Source of the DNA: Gloeopeniophorella convolvens
Taxonomy: Eukaryota; Basidiomycota; Agaricomycetes; Russulales
Direction: 5' to 3'
Assembly (NCBI GenBank): GCA_022496205.1
Contig: WTXD01000039.1
Coordinates: 186,001-250,000, forward strand
DNA length: 64,000 nt
The stretch's first letter is position 1; the number at the start of each line of letters is the position of its first letter. This document shows, one piece after another, positions 23,797 to 38,566 of this stretch. The position numbers and the translations under genes are program-made. Under the pieces are notes generated by a model. The model made no database searches and was not told the origin of the DNA. It saw only the letters and a list, made by a program, of their open reading frames with translations.

Positions 23797-24169
23797 ATGG
23801 CTTCTGTCGCGCCCTCACGCCTTGCTACATTGACGCGTCTCCGGAGCGTCATCTTCCAGACCTCATACAACCCCACGTCCCAGCGCACTGGCGCCAAGTA
23901 TCTCAAACGCCGCCTTCGTGGACCGTCGATGATGGATTATTACCCTACCCAGCTCTCCATCTCTGCTATCAACAGAGAGTTTGAGGGTCTCAAGTTAGTT
24001 GACGAGTACGAGGAGCAGCGGGTGCAGGACGTCGCAGACAAGAAGAAGAGGGGCAAAGGCGCACCGAAGAAGGCCAAGTCCGCAGGTGTGTATGTCGTCT
24101 GTCTGTGTACCTCAAAGACTGACGTCGACGCCTATAGCCGAGAGTCGCCGCGCGCAGAGAAAACGGTAG
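23797..24169 (+). CDS. MRPS33: Mitochondrial ribosomal small-subunit protein mS33
   Basis: Two exons (23797-24085 and 24138-24169) encode about 106 residues. The start is the ATG at 23797. The frame is open further upstream, but conservation begins here. The body has the family features: a short basic N-terminus with RLRSVIFQTSYNPTSQRTG, then KYLKRRLRGP and MDYYP. The end is Lys-rich. The intron (GTGTGT...CTATAG) rejoins in frame to give ESRRAQRKR and a stop. The other possible acceptor would lose this ending. mS33 (yeast Rsm27) is a structural protein of the mitochondrial small ribosomal subunit. The gene ends 57 bases before the end of the convergent gene on the other strand. Confidence 0.9.
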
Positions 24170-24226
24170 ACGATTGCCCCCCTTTACATTCACCGTCGCG
24201 CTCGCACATAGACTCACGCAGTGTAT

Positions 24227-25057
24227 TTACACTACAATGTTCTCCTCCATATCCTCATCACTCGCGTCGGTGTCTGCGCCGCCTCCATCTGTATCATACG
24301 TCTCTCGGTTCAAACCATCCAAGGACGTATCCCAGCTCGGGAGCTGCGCTAGCAACTCTTCTTCGTCATTGTCACCGTCCTGGTCAAGCTCGCGTAACTC
24401 GGTAAGTGTTCGGTGAAAGAGCTCGTCAAAGGCGCTCTGGTGGCCCAGTCTGCGCATGTCATGCACGAGGCCGTCGTCATCGTCGTCCGTGTTGTTGCCC
24501 TCGATCCAATCCTCCAGGGCGCTCGCTCCTGTGACCAACAGGCTATGTATGCGCGTTCTGTCTGTTTGCGTGGGCGGCGTAGATTTGTCCAGTAGGTGCT
24601 GAGCTAGCTCTATCGCTTCTCCGCGGGCGGAATCCCAAGTTTGCCTACGCAGCACGGCGAGCCAACCACGATCAAGCGTGTCAAGCCATTTCAGAAGTGG
24701 ACCCAGGTCGGTGCTGTCAGGGGTGTACCCCGGAACTTCTTCCAAGACGGTGTTGGTCAAGCGTAATAAGAGGGAAGTACGGAGCATGGCTGATTGAGCA
24801 ATAGGCGGGACTTGTAGTGTCAATGTGAGCATGCGCTGCATTTCTGTGAGATACGCCTGGAGGGTGGGGAGTTTCGCGGCCGGTTCATGTCTAGAGATGA
24901 ATCGATTGTAGGGATGGAGGCACGAGGACGACGAGCGGCCTATGTACCTTTTACTATACGACTGGTGTAGTTCAAGGTATTGTTCCTCGAGATAGTTGAC
25001 TAGGCGACGCTCCTGTTGTTCGCTCAGTGGGTGGGTCCGGATATGTGTTGATGTCAT
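24227..25057 (-). CDS. Conserved-looking helical protein, function unknown
   Basis: A 276-codon frame is open, but a 57-base intron (GTACAT...CTCTAG, about 24894-24950) probably removes 19 low-complexity codons and joins LHQSYSKR to HEPAAKLPTLQAYL. The protein is mainly alpha-helical (LVNYLEEQYLELHQSY, LRTSLLLRLTNTVLEEV, LGPLLKWLDTLDRGWLAVL) with a very acidic C-terminal tail of about 60 residues. I do not recognise the family. Compositional bias and an intron that keeps the frame argue for a real gene. It converges with mS33 and diverges from PRP4. Confidence 0.65.
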   Translation of the reverse strand: MTSTHIRTHPLSEQQERRLVNYLEEQYLELHQSYSKRYIGRSSSSCLHPYNRFISRHEPAAKLPTLQAYLTEMQRMLTLTLQVPPIAQSAMLRTSLLLRLTNTVLEEVPGYTPDSTDLGPLLKWLDTLDRGWLAVLRRQTWDSARGEAIELAQHLLDKSTPPTQTDRTRIHSLLVTGASALEDWIEGNNTDDDDDGLVHDMRRLGHQSAFDELFHRTLTELRELDQDGDNDEEELLAQLPSWDTSLDGLNRETYDTDGGGADTDASDEDMEENIVV

Positions 25058-25860
25058 GGATGATGACTGTTCGTCTTGAGCTGGAGGGGATAATGTGGAG
25101 GATATCAGGTCCTGACACTAAGTACGATGTCATAGGCTTGGAAGGCGTCCGGGTCGGTGAATGTGTTCAATATCTCGACATGAAAAAAGGTTTGCGAAGG
25201 GCACGGCATGCTCGCGCGGCAGACGACATCGCCCTGATCTCCTAAGACTAACTCGGTGGGACCTGCTGGCTGCGGAATTGCTTCCCTGGCCAGTCAAGGA
25301 CCGATTACTCCAATTCCAGCCACGGCTTACGCCGCGAGAGATAATGGACACCAAAGTTTTCTGGAGGGGACGGTCCTGAACTCAGCGCACAAGCACGTGA
25401 CTCCGTTGGGGTAAACACCACCTCGCATTCCCGGGTTGGGGCCGCTACAGCCACTGCACCAGGATGCCATGCTTAAATCTGCTCGTCCTTCAATGTATCC
25501 AGCTCGTAATCGTCGCCCCAGCGCGGCGCAACGGTGTCCATGAAGAATGTCCATAAAATAAAATAAGATAAAAAATACCACCTCTGGTCCCGGTCAGTGT
25601 CCAGGTCCCGCGGAGCTAGCGGTGCCACCCACTGGGAAAGTGCCCACCCGGGCTCGCCCGACGCAGGACCAACGCAGGACGTCCGTTTCAGAGCCAAACA
25701 AGTCGTCAACAAAGTCTTTGACGGCGACCAAGTTGTGCGCCGCCAGGCTCATCGTTGCGAGCATCCCTCACCAGCCCTCACCCTTATTTCCACAATCCCG
25801 TCATTTACCCTTCTTTCCCCATCGTGCGGTGCCCCGTAAAACGCACTCATCACCCAACCC
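25058..25860. promoter_or_regulatory. Divergent intergenic region upstream of PRP4
   Basis: About 800 bases between two divergent starts (25057 minus, 25861 plus). It has no supported gene. It should hold both promoters. An AT-rich stretch (AAAATAAAATAAGATAAAAA) lies near 25555-25575. Confidence 0.35.
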
Positions 25861-28522
<2,662 letters not shown>

Positions 28523-28920
28523 AGCGCCAAATGCCCACCTCCGCGGAGTTAATGATACCACCGAATCCGCCAACGGCATTGCAGGGACTCGTATTTCCCC
28601 CACCTTACTTCTGTTGATGTATGTAAAGATAGCTCCGTATGTTACTGAATTCTTTAGTGCGTATCCAGCCTTGTCAGCGCTGACATGACGTGCGGATAAC
28701 GATTAGCTTGGGCAAGATCTGGAAAGTGTGTTGTCAAGTGAGAACATTCACGATATTCGCACGCTCTTCGAAGCCTTGCGACATCAAACTGTGGCGGCGG
28801 CAGGTCGGCAGGAGAGGCATCTATCGTCTATAAAGATACGGGCGGAGGCGTGGAGCCCCGAACACATTACTACTTCACTAGCGCTTCCTTTCTCCCAGTC
28901 GCTCGAACAAGGCCCCTGCG
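28523..28920. other. Short intergenic region
   Basis: About 400 bases between PRP4 and the cyclase-family gene on the same strand. No further feature is seen. It should contain the PRP4 3' end and the next promoter. Confidence 0.35.
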
Positions 28921-30800
28921 ATGAGTCTGGACGTCGCTGACGCAGAACGACCCCTTCCTACCTTCGATGAGCTGCCGCGCTTCAACGAGTTTGCTGGCTG
29001 TGCCTGGGAAGTGTGGGGCGCTGGTGATCAGCTCGGCACCGTAAATTTACTCACGAAGGCAGTCGTGCAGCGCGCAGCCAAGGAGGAGATAAGGTGCGTC
29101 GCGCCTAGGCCACTGCTCACGGCACCGTCGACTTTGTGGCGCAGGACGGGAAAGACAGTCTCTTTGAACTGGTGAGTTACCTATCCGTGTGCGGCTACAT
29201 CACTGTCGATCGTGCGACCTGATACTCGCCTATCAGGCCAATTCATTTCTTGGAGAAGGTACGACGTCATTCAAGCGCCTGGGAACATTTCGCTGACGAT
29301 GCTCGAGTAGCCTATGTTCAACCGACGCAGCCCGCATGTTGAATCGTTCTTCAAGGTTTTTGATGTGCGAGATGAAGAGATCCATATCGTCCGTTGAATA
29401 GTGGCTAGCTTGACCTCACGATAATTCTGGCTGACATGTCCCGTTTCAGAACTCGCAATCGGGCTCTCAATGGGATGGGCTCAAACACTTTCCTTTGGTT
29501 GACTACAAAGTGCTATACCAGGGGTAAGTATCACATGCTACTAGTCCAAAGGGCCACTTAGATGCATCTCAACACAACAGCATCCCAACGCGATCTCTCC
29601 CCATCGGCCCTTCGGTATTCCCGGACCCACTGAACGTCGACCCAGAGCTCATAAAGCTAGGCATCCACAGTACGTCGATCGTCGGCGATCCGATGAGTCG
29701 CTGCACACCGCACAGATTGGGCCCAGCACGGCATATGCGGGCGCGGGGTGCTACTCGACCTGGTTCGCTACTTTACCAGCGACGGCGCGGAGCTCCCTTA
29801 CGACCCATGGACCTCGCACTCTGTGCGGCTCCCGGACCTCGAGGCTGTTGCCCTCGCGCAAGGTGTCGAGTTCCGGAGGGGTGATATCCTACTTCTCCGT
29901 GTCGGTTTCATACAGAAGTACTACAAGAGCAGCACCGAGGCCCGTGAACAGCTGTCGCAAGTCCCGGCAGCGCACACATGGCAAGGCACAGTGTTCGCTA
30001 AGGCTTGGTCACGTTCACTGACCTTTCTGCACAGCGCCGGGATAGAGCAGTCGGAAAACATGAAACGTTTCCTCTGGTGAGATAGTTTGCCCGTAGTCAT
30101 TTGATGTGACGCCTCAGGCACGACGCAGGGACAATCATTTTGCGGCGATCGCCTCGGATCAACCAGCATTGGAGGTGAGCATAGTCGCGTGGCTTCCCCC
30201 CAACACATCATTTTGAGGGTCTGCACTGGCAGCGAATGCCACCTGAGGAAGGGCAGTCTCACATGCATCAGGCGCGTCTTTTGGCATCCACCTGACTCTA
30301 TCTCGCTTATCTGTCACCATACATATGGGCCTTAGACACTCCTAGGGTAAGTTCATCGGAAAGCATTCGCCATGCTCACGTTTGGCGTATGACCGGCTGA
30401 CCATATAACACCGCGACGCTTTAGGTTGTGGGGTATGCCCATAGGTGATGATACTTTCGCACGTCGCATAGACGAGGCTGCTAATCCCCGCTGTTGCGTC
30501 TAGGCGAGTTCTTCGACCTTGAGGCCCTGTCGGAAGTTTGCGCATCAACTGGAAGATACACATTCTTCTTCACTTCGTGGCCTCTGAACATGTACGTCCG
30601 CATTACGCCGTACATTTGATTTGCGGCTCTCCTGACGTGGAAACGTACCTTCTAGTCTCGGAGGTGTCGCAAGTCCCCCCAACGCAGCGGTGGGTTCTAG
30701 CACGCTCACCGCCAATGACACGCAGGGACTTAACTCATTATGCACTAGGCGTACTTTTGATGTCTTGTCGTGGTACGAGGTCCAGACGATAAGACCCTGA
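28921..30800 (+). CDS. Cyclase-family hydrolase (kynurenine formamidase-like fold)
   Basis: The gene is split into about ten exons. Recognisable pieces in order are the N-terminal FDELPRFNEFAGCAWEVWG and GDQLGTVNLLT, then PIHFLEKPMF, SQSGSQWDGLKHF, WAQHGICGRGVLLDLV, GDILLLRVGFIQKYY, DNHFAAIASDQPALE, LGLWGMPIGEFFDLEALSE, RYTFFFTSWPLNI and GGVASPPNAAVGS. The frame joins at several sites were checked. For example, GTACGT...GCACAG near 29671 yields NWAQHGICGRG. The order matches fungal members of the Cyclase family (Pfam PF04199). In them the usual metal-binding HxGTHxD-x-H motif is altered, as in the QWDGLKH seen here. The substrate is unknown. The last exon border and the stop at 30800 are less certain. 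Confidence 0.75.
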
Positions 30801-31030
30801 AATTTCCAGATCCTGGATTATTGGGGGATATACACCCGAGCGGAATGATTCGAAAGCCTCGCGCGCCTCGGACACTTTGTATTGTGCTAGTTGTAAATAG
30901 CCATACCGATGGGTTATAAGTCAAGCGGTGCTTAGCGCTAGAAGCCGGGCATAGAAGTCTAATCTGAATGCAAATTTCGTTGAGGGTGATCCGGTAGAGC
31001 TAAGTATTTTGGAGCAATCCGTCTAACAGC

Positions 31031-33959
31031 TCAGCGCCGCGCGGAGCCCCCGATAGCCTCACTCTCGAGATCCATACCAGCATCAGAGCTTTCGTACGTT
31101 GAGAGCCGACGCCTGGGCTTTACATGTCCGCCTAGCGGTGCAATCCTGTCGTCTTCGTCTTCGTCCTCGCTGTCGAATGTTGTTGGAGACGTCGGAGAGT
31201 TCATCGGAGGAGACGGTGCTCGTCTGGACTTGACGGGTGGCTTGTGCTCCAAGATTTTGTCAGGGATCTGATGGGAATACAGTTAGTACGCGTCACAAAC
31301 TGTGGCAGAGTAACGCACTGGCAGACGGACGATATAGGCAAGAGCCGTCGAACATGCAGCCATAGTAAACACAGCCCGCAGAGCAAGAGCATAAGAATCT
31401 CGGGCCGCCCGCTGTGCGTCCGGAGGCAAAATAGCAACAAGCTTGGCAGAATGGCGGATACTTCTGATCAACTGGAGTTACATGTGACGTTGAGTAGAGG
31501 TGGAAAGCTCGTTCCGAGGATGCAACGCACTTCGTCAGCACCGGCGCCTTGGATGCGCAGCCGTAATTCCACGTCAAGTTTATGTTGAAAGATCGCAGAT
31601 GCAACCCCAACACCACAGACCTGGCCTAGAATAGGCGTCAGCGCAATTACCAGGCCGGAATGCAGAAAAAATTAGGTGTGAACCGGTGACCAACCTATGC
31701 CCCGGAAGAGCTGACCAAAACCAGTCCCAACCGCCATCGCAGACTCTGACGTGAATCTTATCAGTTGATAGCATGCAGTATATGGGGCGGGTTCCGCATA
31801 CGGGGTAAGTGCGCGAGCAGTGCGACTGAGACACATGAGTACAGCGGGTTATTCACGAGGACTCTGTAGCTTACTCAGCATCGTTTGGAGGACCACAGCA
31901 TTACCGAAACCCAGAGGTATCTGCGATCAGACCGTCAATCGGGTCTTGGTCCGCGGTGCTCGGTGCCAACGTACGATACTCAGCCATAGTTGTATGGGGC
32001 CTGAGTCTTCCCTCATTCTAGTGATGAGAACTGCGGCGATGAAAGGGAAGGCGCCAAACACCAGATTGAGAAGCTTGTATTTTCCTGTGCGGTGCATCAT
32101 CCACCTGCACGCCCTCAGACACACATACGGCAAGAAGCGACAGGGTGAGAACTGTTTCACATACCCAGCAAACATGGAGCCACAGGACATCGAAACGCTG
32201 TTTGGAAGAAGATGGAGCCCTGCTCGCTCATTCAGTCCGGTTTGACTGGCGGAAGTAGTGGCAGCGTGAACGAACCGGCGGTAGACGTGCTTGTTAAGGC
32301 CACGGTTTGAAACCACATCGGGAAAAAATACATGACAGCGAAATTACAGTTGGCCACGAGGAAGTTGCTCATGCCAACCAGGACCGGTATCTTTTCCTTC
32401 AAAAGGAACGGAGCCAGCATGGGTTCCCTGGCAACGCGAAGCTCGAAGGCAACGAAGATGAGGAGAAACAAACCCGCGAGGGCGAGTGGCACGAAAACCA
32501 ATGGTGCATCCCACTAGATGGACTCAGGTGGTGAAAAGAACGGAAAGATCACGACACTCACCGGCTGTTCGTCGTTGAATCGTGTGCTCAGGAACACAAG
32601 AAAAGAGAGGACCTGTAAATAACACTCCGTGAATAGTGGAGGGGCCGATGGGCTGAGATGTTACGAACAGCAACCAAAAGGGACGCGCTGCCGCCATAGT
32701 CAATACGTTTGAGGACTTCCTTGGCGCTTTTGCCTTTGCCCTGTGACGAGACCAATGGTCGATGATGTTTCTGGATACAACTAGGTAGACACCCACGGGA
32801 GTCGTATATCGAAGGAAAGTGGACGTAAGGAGGAACGATAGCATGAATAGAGGCATCTGTATCAAGAAGGCCCATCTCCAGCCGAAACTATGTGGATGCA
32901 TAAGCATCTTTCTCGCGTGAAGGCAATTCCGTGACATACCGATCACTGATGAGCCCCCCCAGAGGTCCTCCTAGCCCCATTCCGAGCTGGGCAGCGAGCG
33001 GCGTTGATAGTGTGATGACAACAGGACAAGATCGACTTACACCATTGAAAACACTTGACACGCCTTGCGTTAATCCACGGGACTACAGGTGCGATTAGCC
33101 GGGGGCTCCCCGCAGTCTACGAGTAAATACCCACCCTGATGTCATACATGTCGCTCGTGATGATGCTAAGTGTTGCGTGCATGTGAAGGTGGGGGTGAGT
33201 TGCAGCGGCGCGCGGCATCGCGATGAAGACATACGTGGCTGTGGTGAGTATTCCACCTCCGCCCATACCACTGAGCTGAGCGCAGTGTGTGAGAACTACG
33301 ACAGGCGGAGCGAAGCATTGAGACACACGAATCTGGCGGCGATGAGAACTTCCATATTTCCCGACAGCCCACAGGCGAGAGTGCCGATACTTGAGATCAC
33401 CACTGCAATCTGGTTGGCACCTCTCCTCCCCATCACGTTGCAAAGGCGGCCGTACAATGGCGTGAATGTGCAAATGGCAAGAAGGTACCTGGGTACGAAT
33501 TAGCGCCTGTGGTACATCCTCTATAGGATGCCATACCCGGTACCAAGCCAACTCGCCTGATTAGACTTTTTAAACTCGGAGGATATCGAGGGAAGCACTT
33601 GGGTGAACGTTCACATGGAGCAGATAGCGTTGCATGACGCGCTCACATGTAGCAACCAAGGTAGCTGCATCGGGGACCTGTAAGCCAACTGTCCGGCCTC
33701 AACGTCGGTGATGAAGGGAGAGGCATACTGTTTATAGACTGATGGAAACACTCATACGTGAGCCGCAGCGATTTGCGACCGAGTACTGTCAGAAACGCAC
33801 AGAGAGGAATGTAGCGACCCATATTCCGGCAAGAATTCCATACCGCGTGGATCTGGAGATTTCCATCGGCCCAGGTTTGCTTGCATTGTTCGGGGAGACA
33901 TTAGCAAGCCCACTTTCAGCATGCAGGAAGGGCTCTTGCTCGCCGGACAGCCTGGACAT
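31031..33959 (-). CDS. MFS transporter, DHA2/VBA-like (probably 14 membrane segments)
   Basis: A many-exon gene on the minus strand. The start is the ATG at 33959 (MSRLSGEQEPFLHAESG). In order come STRYGILAGIWVATFLSV, NTTLVATLLPSISSEFKKSN (spliced), QASWLGT, GMGGGGILTTAT with IITSDMYDIR, FGWRWAFLIQMPLFMLSFL, KEVLKRIDYGGSASLLVAV, LLKEKIPVLVGMSNFL, MYFFPMWFQTVALTS, and GLHLLPNSVSMSCGSMF with its following loop. The cytosolic tail is Ser/Asp-rich (SPTTFDSEDEDEDD). The GMGGGG and DMYDIR motifs and the overall order match the fungal VBA/multidrug branch. Members export drugs or move basic amino acids across the plasma or vacuolar membrane. No obvious frame break was found, although about ten introns were inferred. 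The substrate cannot be told. Confidence 0.85.
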
Positions 33960-36900
33960 GGTATCGCACGCTCCGATGTTCGACGTCGAGACGACAGAAT
34001 GAACTCGGCCAACGGGTCTGCACATGGTTCGAGTGGAGCCGTCCATCCCGGCATCCCGGCATCCCTCCGGTTACCGTGGCCAACCAGGAGCGCTCTATCC
34101 CGAAATCTTTCAATGGGGGTCCGGCGCCGTCTCATCTGACCCATTCTGTACGTGTAAAGGCGGCCCTGTCTTGTGAGTAAAAAAAGCGACGGTCACCTGG
34201 AGCTGGCCGGGAGGCTGGAGCCCCACTTGAACGTCGAGCACGGCACCCCTCTTCTATTCTGATTAGGGTTCGATTCAGAGCAGCCGTCGGCGAAACTCCA
34301 TCCGATCCACGGCACATCGAACAATGTTCATGATCTCTGAGCACAGTGCTGGAGCCCCAGTGTGCGCAAACTTGACTAGATAGCCTCAACTCTTCCATTG
34401 GAAAGCTTGATAGCATTCTCCCTTGCTCAACACCCTGTCACCCATAGTCGTTCGCAGGATCGACAGAAGCGTCATGTTGCAGCCAGGCGCTCCGGCATCA
34501 CCAGCTTTCGAGGCGTCTGTTGGTCTGGTGCATAGAAATCAGGGGCTCAGCGCTCAGATTCAGAAGATTCCATCGCCTAAGAACTACCCACTCACACCCA
34601 CCGGCCATGTACTCGCTGGCAGTCCTCGCTTATGATGACACGTTGTAGGTGGGTGCTCTGTGTTAGCTCTGTGGACAGTGGTACTACCATGATGGCGCTC
34701 GTGTGAAAGACTTTTCTCGATCCGTGTACGACATTCTCAAGGACCTGAGTCCTTCTCCTGGTTCATTGCCTCGTGTTTGCTTACTTAATCCCCGTCACCG
34801 CGTTCAACCGCGCGAAGGCCTCAAGTCGACGGCTACTAGAAAATACCTTTGCATAGCCGTGAGATCTTGAGAGGGCCCATCGTCGAAGCTGCGCCCGCGC
34901 CGCCGCCGCTTCTGCTATCTGCACTAGTTTCCGTGGATGCCACCGGCGAGTCGCTCGTGCAAGGTGATGTCTCCTTCATGCTCCAATAGACCTGCATCCG
35001 CTCGGTGTGATGCACTGTCTTCCCAGCAATGCTTGTAACATGTGACGGCGTCATACGAGTTGGCCGTTCACCGCTCCCATCGAATCCTCTCCAGGTTACT
35101 GAGCTCAGGTCCACAGTTGCCTCTTTGACGCCTACTCCCTTCTTTCGAGCTTGAGAAACGACAGGCCTCGGTTCAGCATCTTACATGGAGTGTCGGTGCT
35201 GGACGACGCCGGATCGGGGATTCTGCATGAGAAATGCACGCACACCTCGAGCCGTGATGCCGTGTTGACATGTTTCGGGCTGGCGCATGAGCATCAGACA
35301 TCGTCCCAGCAGCCACACCTATGTACCTGAGCGCACTAGTGGCTGGCTGTTTCATAACCTTATCATTACGGTTGACTGGCAGGTTGACGCCTTCCGTATC
35401 AGTGAAGTTGCAGGTACGCCCGTTGTGGTGCGGGTTTGGGAGGGTCCAAGTTGCCGTTGTCTTGATCTGACCCGATGACTCATCGCATGAGTATGGGCAT
35501 TGATATTGAGCCTGTGGACGTAGTGATGTACATATAATGTACAAAGTATGTGGTATAATTGCGAAAATAAACGACTAGTTGCCGTGACGCACAGCGTTCG
35601 CCTGAAACATAACAGTAGAGTACAACGGGGGGCATCAACCTCTCCTAGATCGTGCTGCACACGACGGGCAGTAACTCGATATTTGGGGAGCTGCTCAACG
35701 AGTGGTCAGAAAGCGCCCCAGGAAGGGTTCTGGGATTCGCGTACCATACTGCTCTGGGAATTGCCGACTGACGGTTACAATAGCAGCAGGCAGATGATAG
35801 TGCAGAAGCACAGGGGAGATTGTGTGGGAGAGTTGCGTCATCTGGCCATGAGCCGGTGACATATTCTACGTGGAGGGGAGTACGTACTATTGCCAGCAAG
35901 TCTTTTTGCAATTTGCACAATTAACGGGGTGGTAAGGGCTCAATCTGCAGTGGGCATCTGCACATTGGATCTTTATCTTCGTCATAAGTTTGCTGAGGTG
36001 CGACGAGGAGATAAGCGCCGCACCAACTCTTCCTTCTGACAAAGCGAATTCTCAGTGGGTCATGCGGAAACTTCACATGAATGACAATTACCAGATCAAC
36101 CGTGTGTCCGCAATAAAGTAGATGTTTTTGACGCTGCCAGATCAATCAGTACAATATGTCAGAGTGGATAACGCCGACACACCGTCGAGAGTGACACATT
36201 GCTTCTCGGGCGAAGTAGGACTCAGCGAGACGACTGAGTGAAGGATGTGGGATGACTGAAGAGACGGTATTGTGCTAGCTTATATATGACGAAGTGGGCA
36301 AGCATCCCGATAAATTGGTGCCGTAGCCTCAAGGTTTGGCTCGGGCCCAACGCGGTATGATGGCTTCTCGTAACCGATTCGTTACAAGACAACATCATTG
36401 GAACGTGATGTTTTGCCAGGTTGGGACCGGACGCGGCGAACATACGTGTCCAAAGCATGAAAGCCAGGCCTCCAGTTGTCAGATAGTCGCCTCCGTATGC
36501 ATGGAACACGCCAAATAGACGAGCAGGCTTTACTTGAGTGGGCCAGCTGGGGGCGGCAAATGAAAAAGCCAAATACTCGAGTGGTGCAATTCGGTAGCGC
36601 CGTCTAGGACACAGATCCTCGCCGCGGAACCGGCGTCGGCGCAGCTGCGAGGCTGCTCACGCAGGCCCCTACTCGGTATGCATGCGTGAACCCTACCAGT
36701 GCGTGAGACAGGAAGCAGCAGGGGCATTGATTGTATAGTTATTCAAATTCAGCAATACTTAGCATCTGAAGAACAGCCGCGAGGATGTCCTCGTAGGCTG
36801 TGTCCTATACATCGGCGTACTGTTGCGAAACAATCATGCTTCTTGATTCTGAAGGCGCCAAGGGGTAGACATATGAACAAGTCGCATTGCTTGGACTTGT

Positions 36901-37554
36901 GTGGGAAATGGGAAGACTCAACGGACGGTAGGGGATGGTCCCTAGCATTGACGCAAGGCAGTGTGCGCGGCGACCGAAACGAAGAACTCGAAGGACTGAC
37001 ACCATCGAGATGTTCGGTTACGCACGTATAGTACTCTGGAGCCATCCCGAGTTCGAATAGGGCGCTGTTGTTGCGGGTTGCAAGTTTGGGTCAATGATGT
37101 GGGATACCTGTTGGGCGGGGCAGACTTTCCCCACCAGCGTTGACTGGACGCGGCGTTGCGCGTTGACTCAGCTCGCACTGGGGTCGACTGCCGTGGCGGC
37201 GGAACGCGGGCTAGTAGCTTCTGTGCAGAAACGGCAATATGCCGAATGTGGAAGTGGCACAGGTCAAACATCCGGAGCAGGCAGGTCCGGGCTCGGACCG
37301 TACCCGACTCCGTGCCGTGCAAGACTTACCTCACCCTGCTTCATTGACTTCGCACTACTTTATTCCGAAGGGTCTGACCGGAGTCTCTTGCAGCATCGAA
37401 GTGCTGCCATCTTGTTGGGTTCATCTTGGTTGAGCGCCGTGCAGATCGTGCGCCCACGTCACATCTTCTCAACACTGTTTTACTCAATCCGTCCGAACGT
37501 CACCGCAGTCACCGCAACAGCGCTACCATCACTTCTGAACTCAATGCGCCGCTG
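33960..37554. other. Gene-poor stretch of about 3.6 kb
   Basis: Only short open frames without good motifs or continuous splicing. A minus-strand frame around 36222-36572 contains KPARLFGVFHAYGGDYL, which faintly recalls the start of ABC-transporter membrane domains, but nothing next to it supports a gene. It may hold decayed sequence. I could not identify a transposon. Confidence 0.4.
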
Positions 37555-38185
37555 ATGGCCAGGGCATTGAACTCTCACGGCAAGATGCAGGACAAGAAAC
37601 ATGCAAAATACATTGAAATGAAGGTAAGGAATGTAGCCGAACGCTCCCGGCCCGAAGGGGTATGGCTGCATCGTTAACGTGATGTTGAGTAGGCCTCGGT
37701 GCTTAAATTGGCAACCTCATTGCTGATGCACAGGAAAAAAGGTTCGGGAGAGAGTAGAAAGGCAACGGGCCCAGGTACGTGCATTCAGTATCATGACCCC
37801 CGCGCGCGCAACAGGCGCCGGCCGTGACAAGCCAATATGAGCTCATTCGTATCGGCATTCAAATCAGGGGGCTCAAAGTTCGTCGGTTCAACATGCCGCG
37901 CGTGGGAGCTCGAAGGATAGGCTGGTGAGAGGGCGCGACGGCACAGAGATGTCTCCGTGGGCCGTGTTGCTGGGCACGAACCGCTCATGATCTGATCTTC
38001 AGAACGATGCAAAGTCTGTCATAGCCGCGCGAAGGGCCCAAGATAGGAGAAACAAAAGGAAGCACAGGAAAGCGGCCCGGCATGCGTTGCGAGATGGAAA
38101 CCCCGGCATACCTCCACAGACCGCCCCAAGTACAGTTGCAGATGCGGTTTCGAAGCCCCTCAAAAAGACCGTCTCATTCGCATAG
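37555..38185 (+). pseudogene. Small basic protein gene with an apparent one-base deletion
   Basis: Three pieces look like exons of a lysine/arginine-rich protein. They are MARALNSHGKMQDKKHAKY (37555-37623), KKVRERVERQRAQ (about 37734-37774), and NDAKSVIAARRAQ followed by RRNKRKHRKAARHAL and ending SKPLKKTVSFA with a stop at 38183-38185. Introns with GTAAGG...CACAG and GTACGT...TTCAG borders fit. However, the second piece is out of frame after the first by one base, at a run of six A (37735-37740). With seven A the protein would read through. It is either a pseudogene or an assembly error. Function unknown. Confidence 0.4.
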
Positions 38186-38566
38186 TCGTGGCCACGTGTG
38201 AGCTACCTATCACTTCTAGGGTTCCAAGCAGGTTAACGATGGATTCGAACCTACATGGCCACCCATTTTTCTTGGTCCGATCAGCGCTTCTGCGTTGATG
38301 TTCCCATGTACACCGCAAGGTTGCGAGAGTTAGTTTAATTTGGAAAGGCCCAACTCTCCCAGGCTCCGTACCATACGAATCTTGTATCCCAGTTACACCT
38401 GTTCTTGTTCAAGTCACCCATACACGGCAACTTGTTTATGTTGGGTACAGCCAACAAAGATGCAATCCCGTGCCCACCCGTGTAGGTGTTGGCGTAACTT
38501 AATCAATAAATCAGTCTTCGCAACCTAGTACAGCTACACAGTTACGCCCCGAGTGGGATGTTACGA
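38186..38566. other. Intergenic region
   Basis: About 380 bases between two 3' ends. A GATTCGAACCTAC stretch near 38241 recalls a tRNA T-arm read on the minus strand, but no tRNA fold can be drawn (see rejected items). Confidence 0.35.

Noticed and set aside
36222..36572. Minus-strand frame with KPARLFGVFHAYGGDYL as possible ABC-transporter exon
   Set aside because: No Walker motifs, ABC signature or neighbouring exons found. The resemblance is too short.
38215..38310. tRNA-like GATTCGAACC segment on the minus strand
   Set aside because: The T-arm stem does not pair and no matching acceptor stem or anticodon arm could be drawn.
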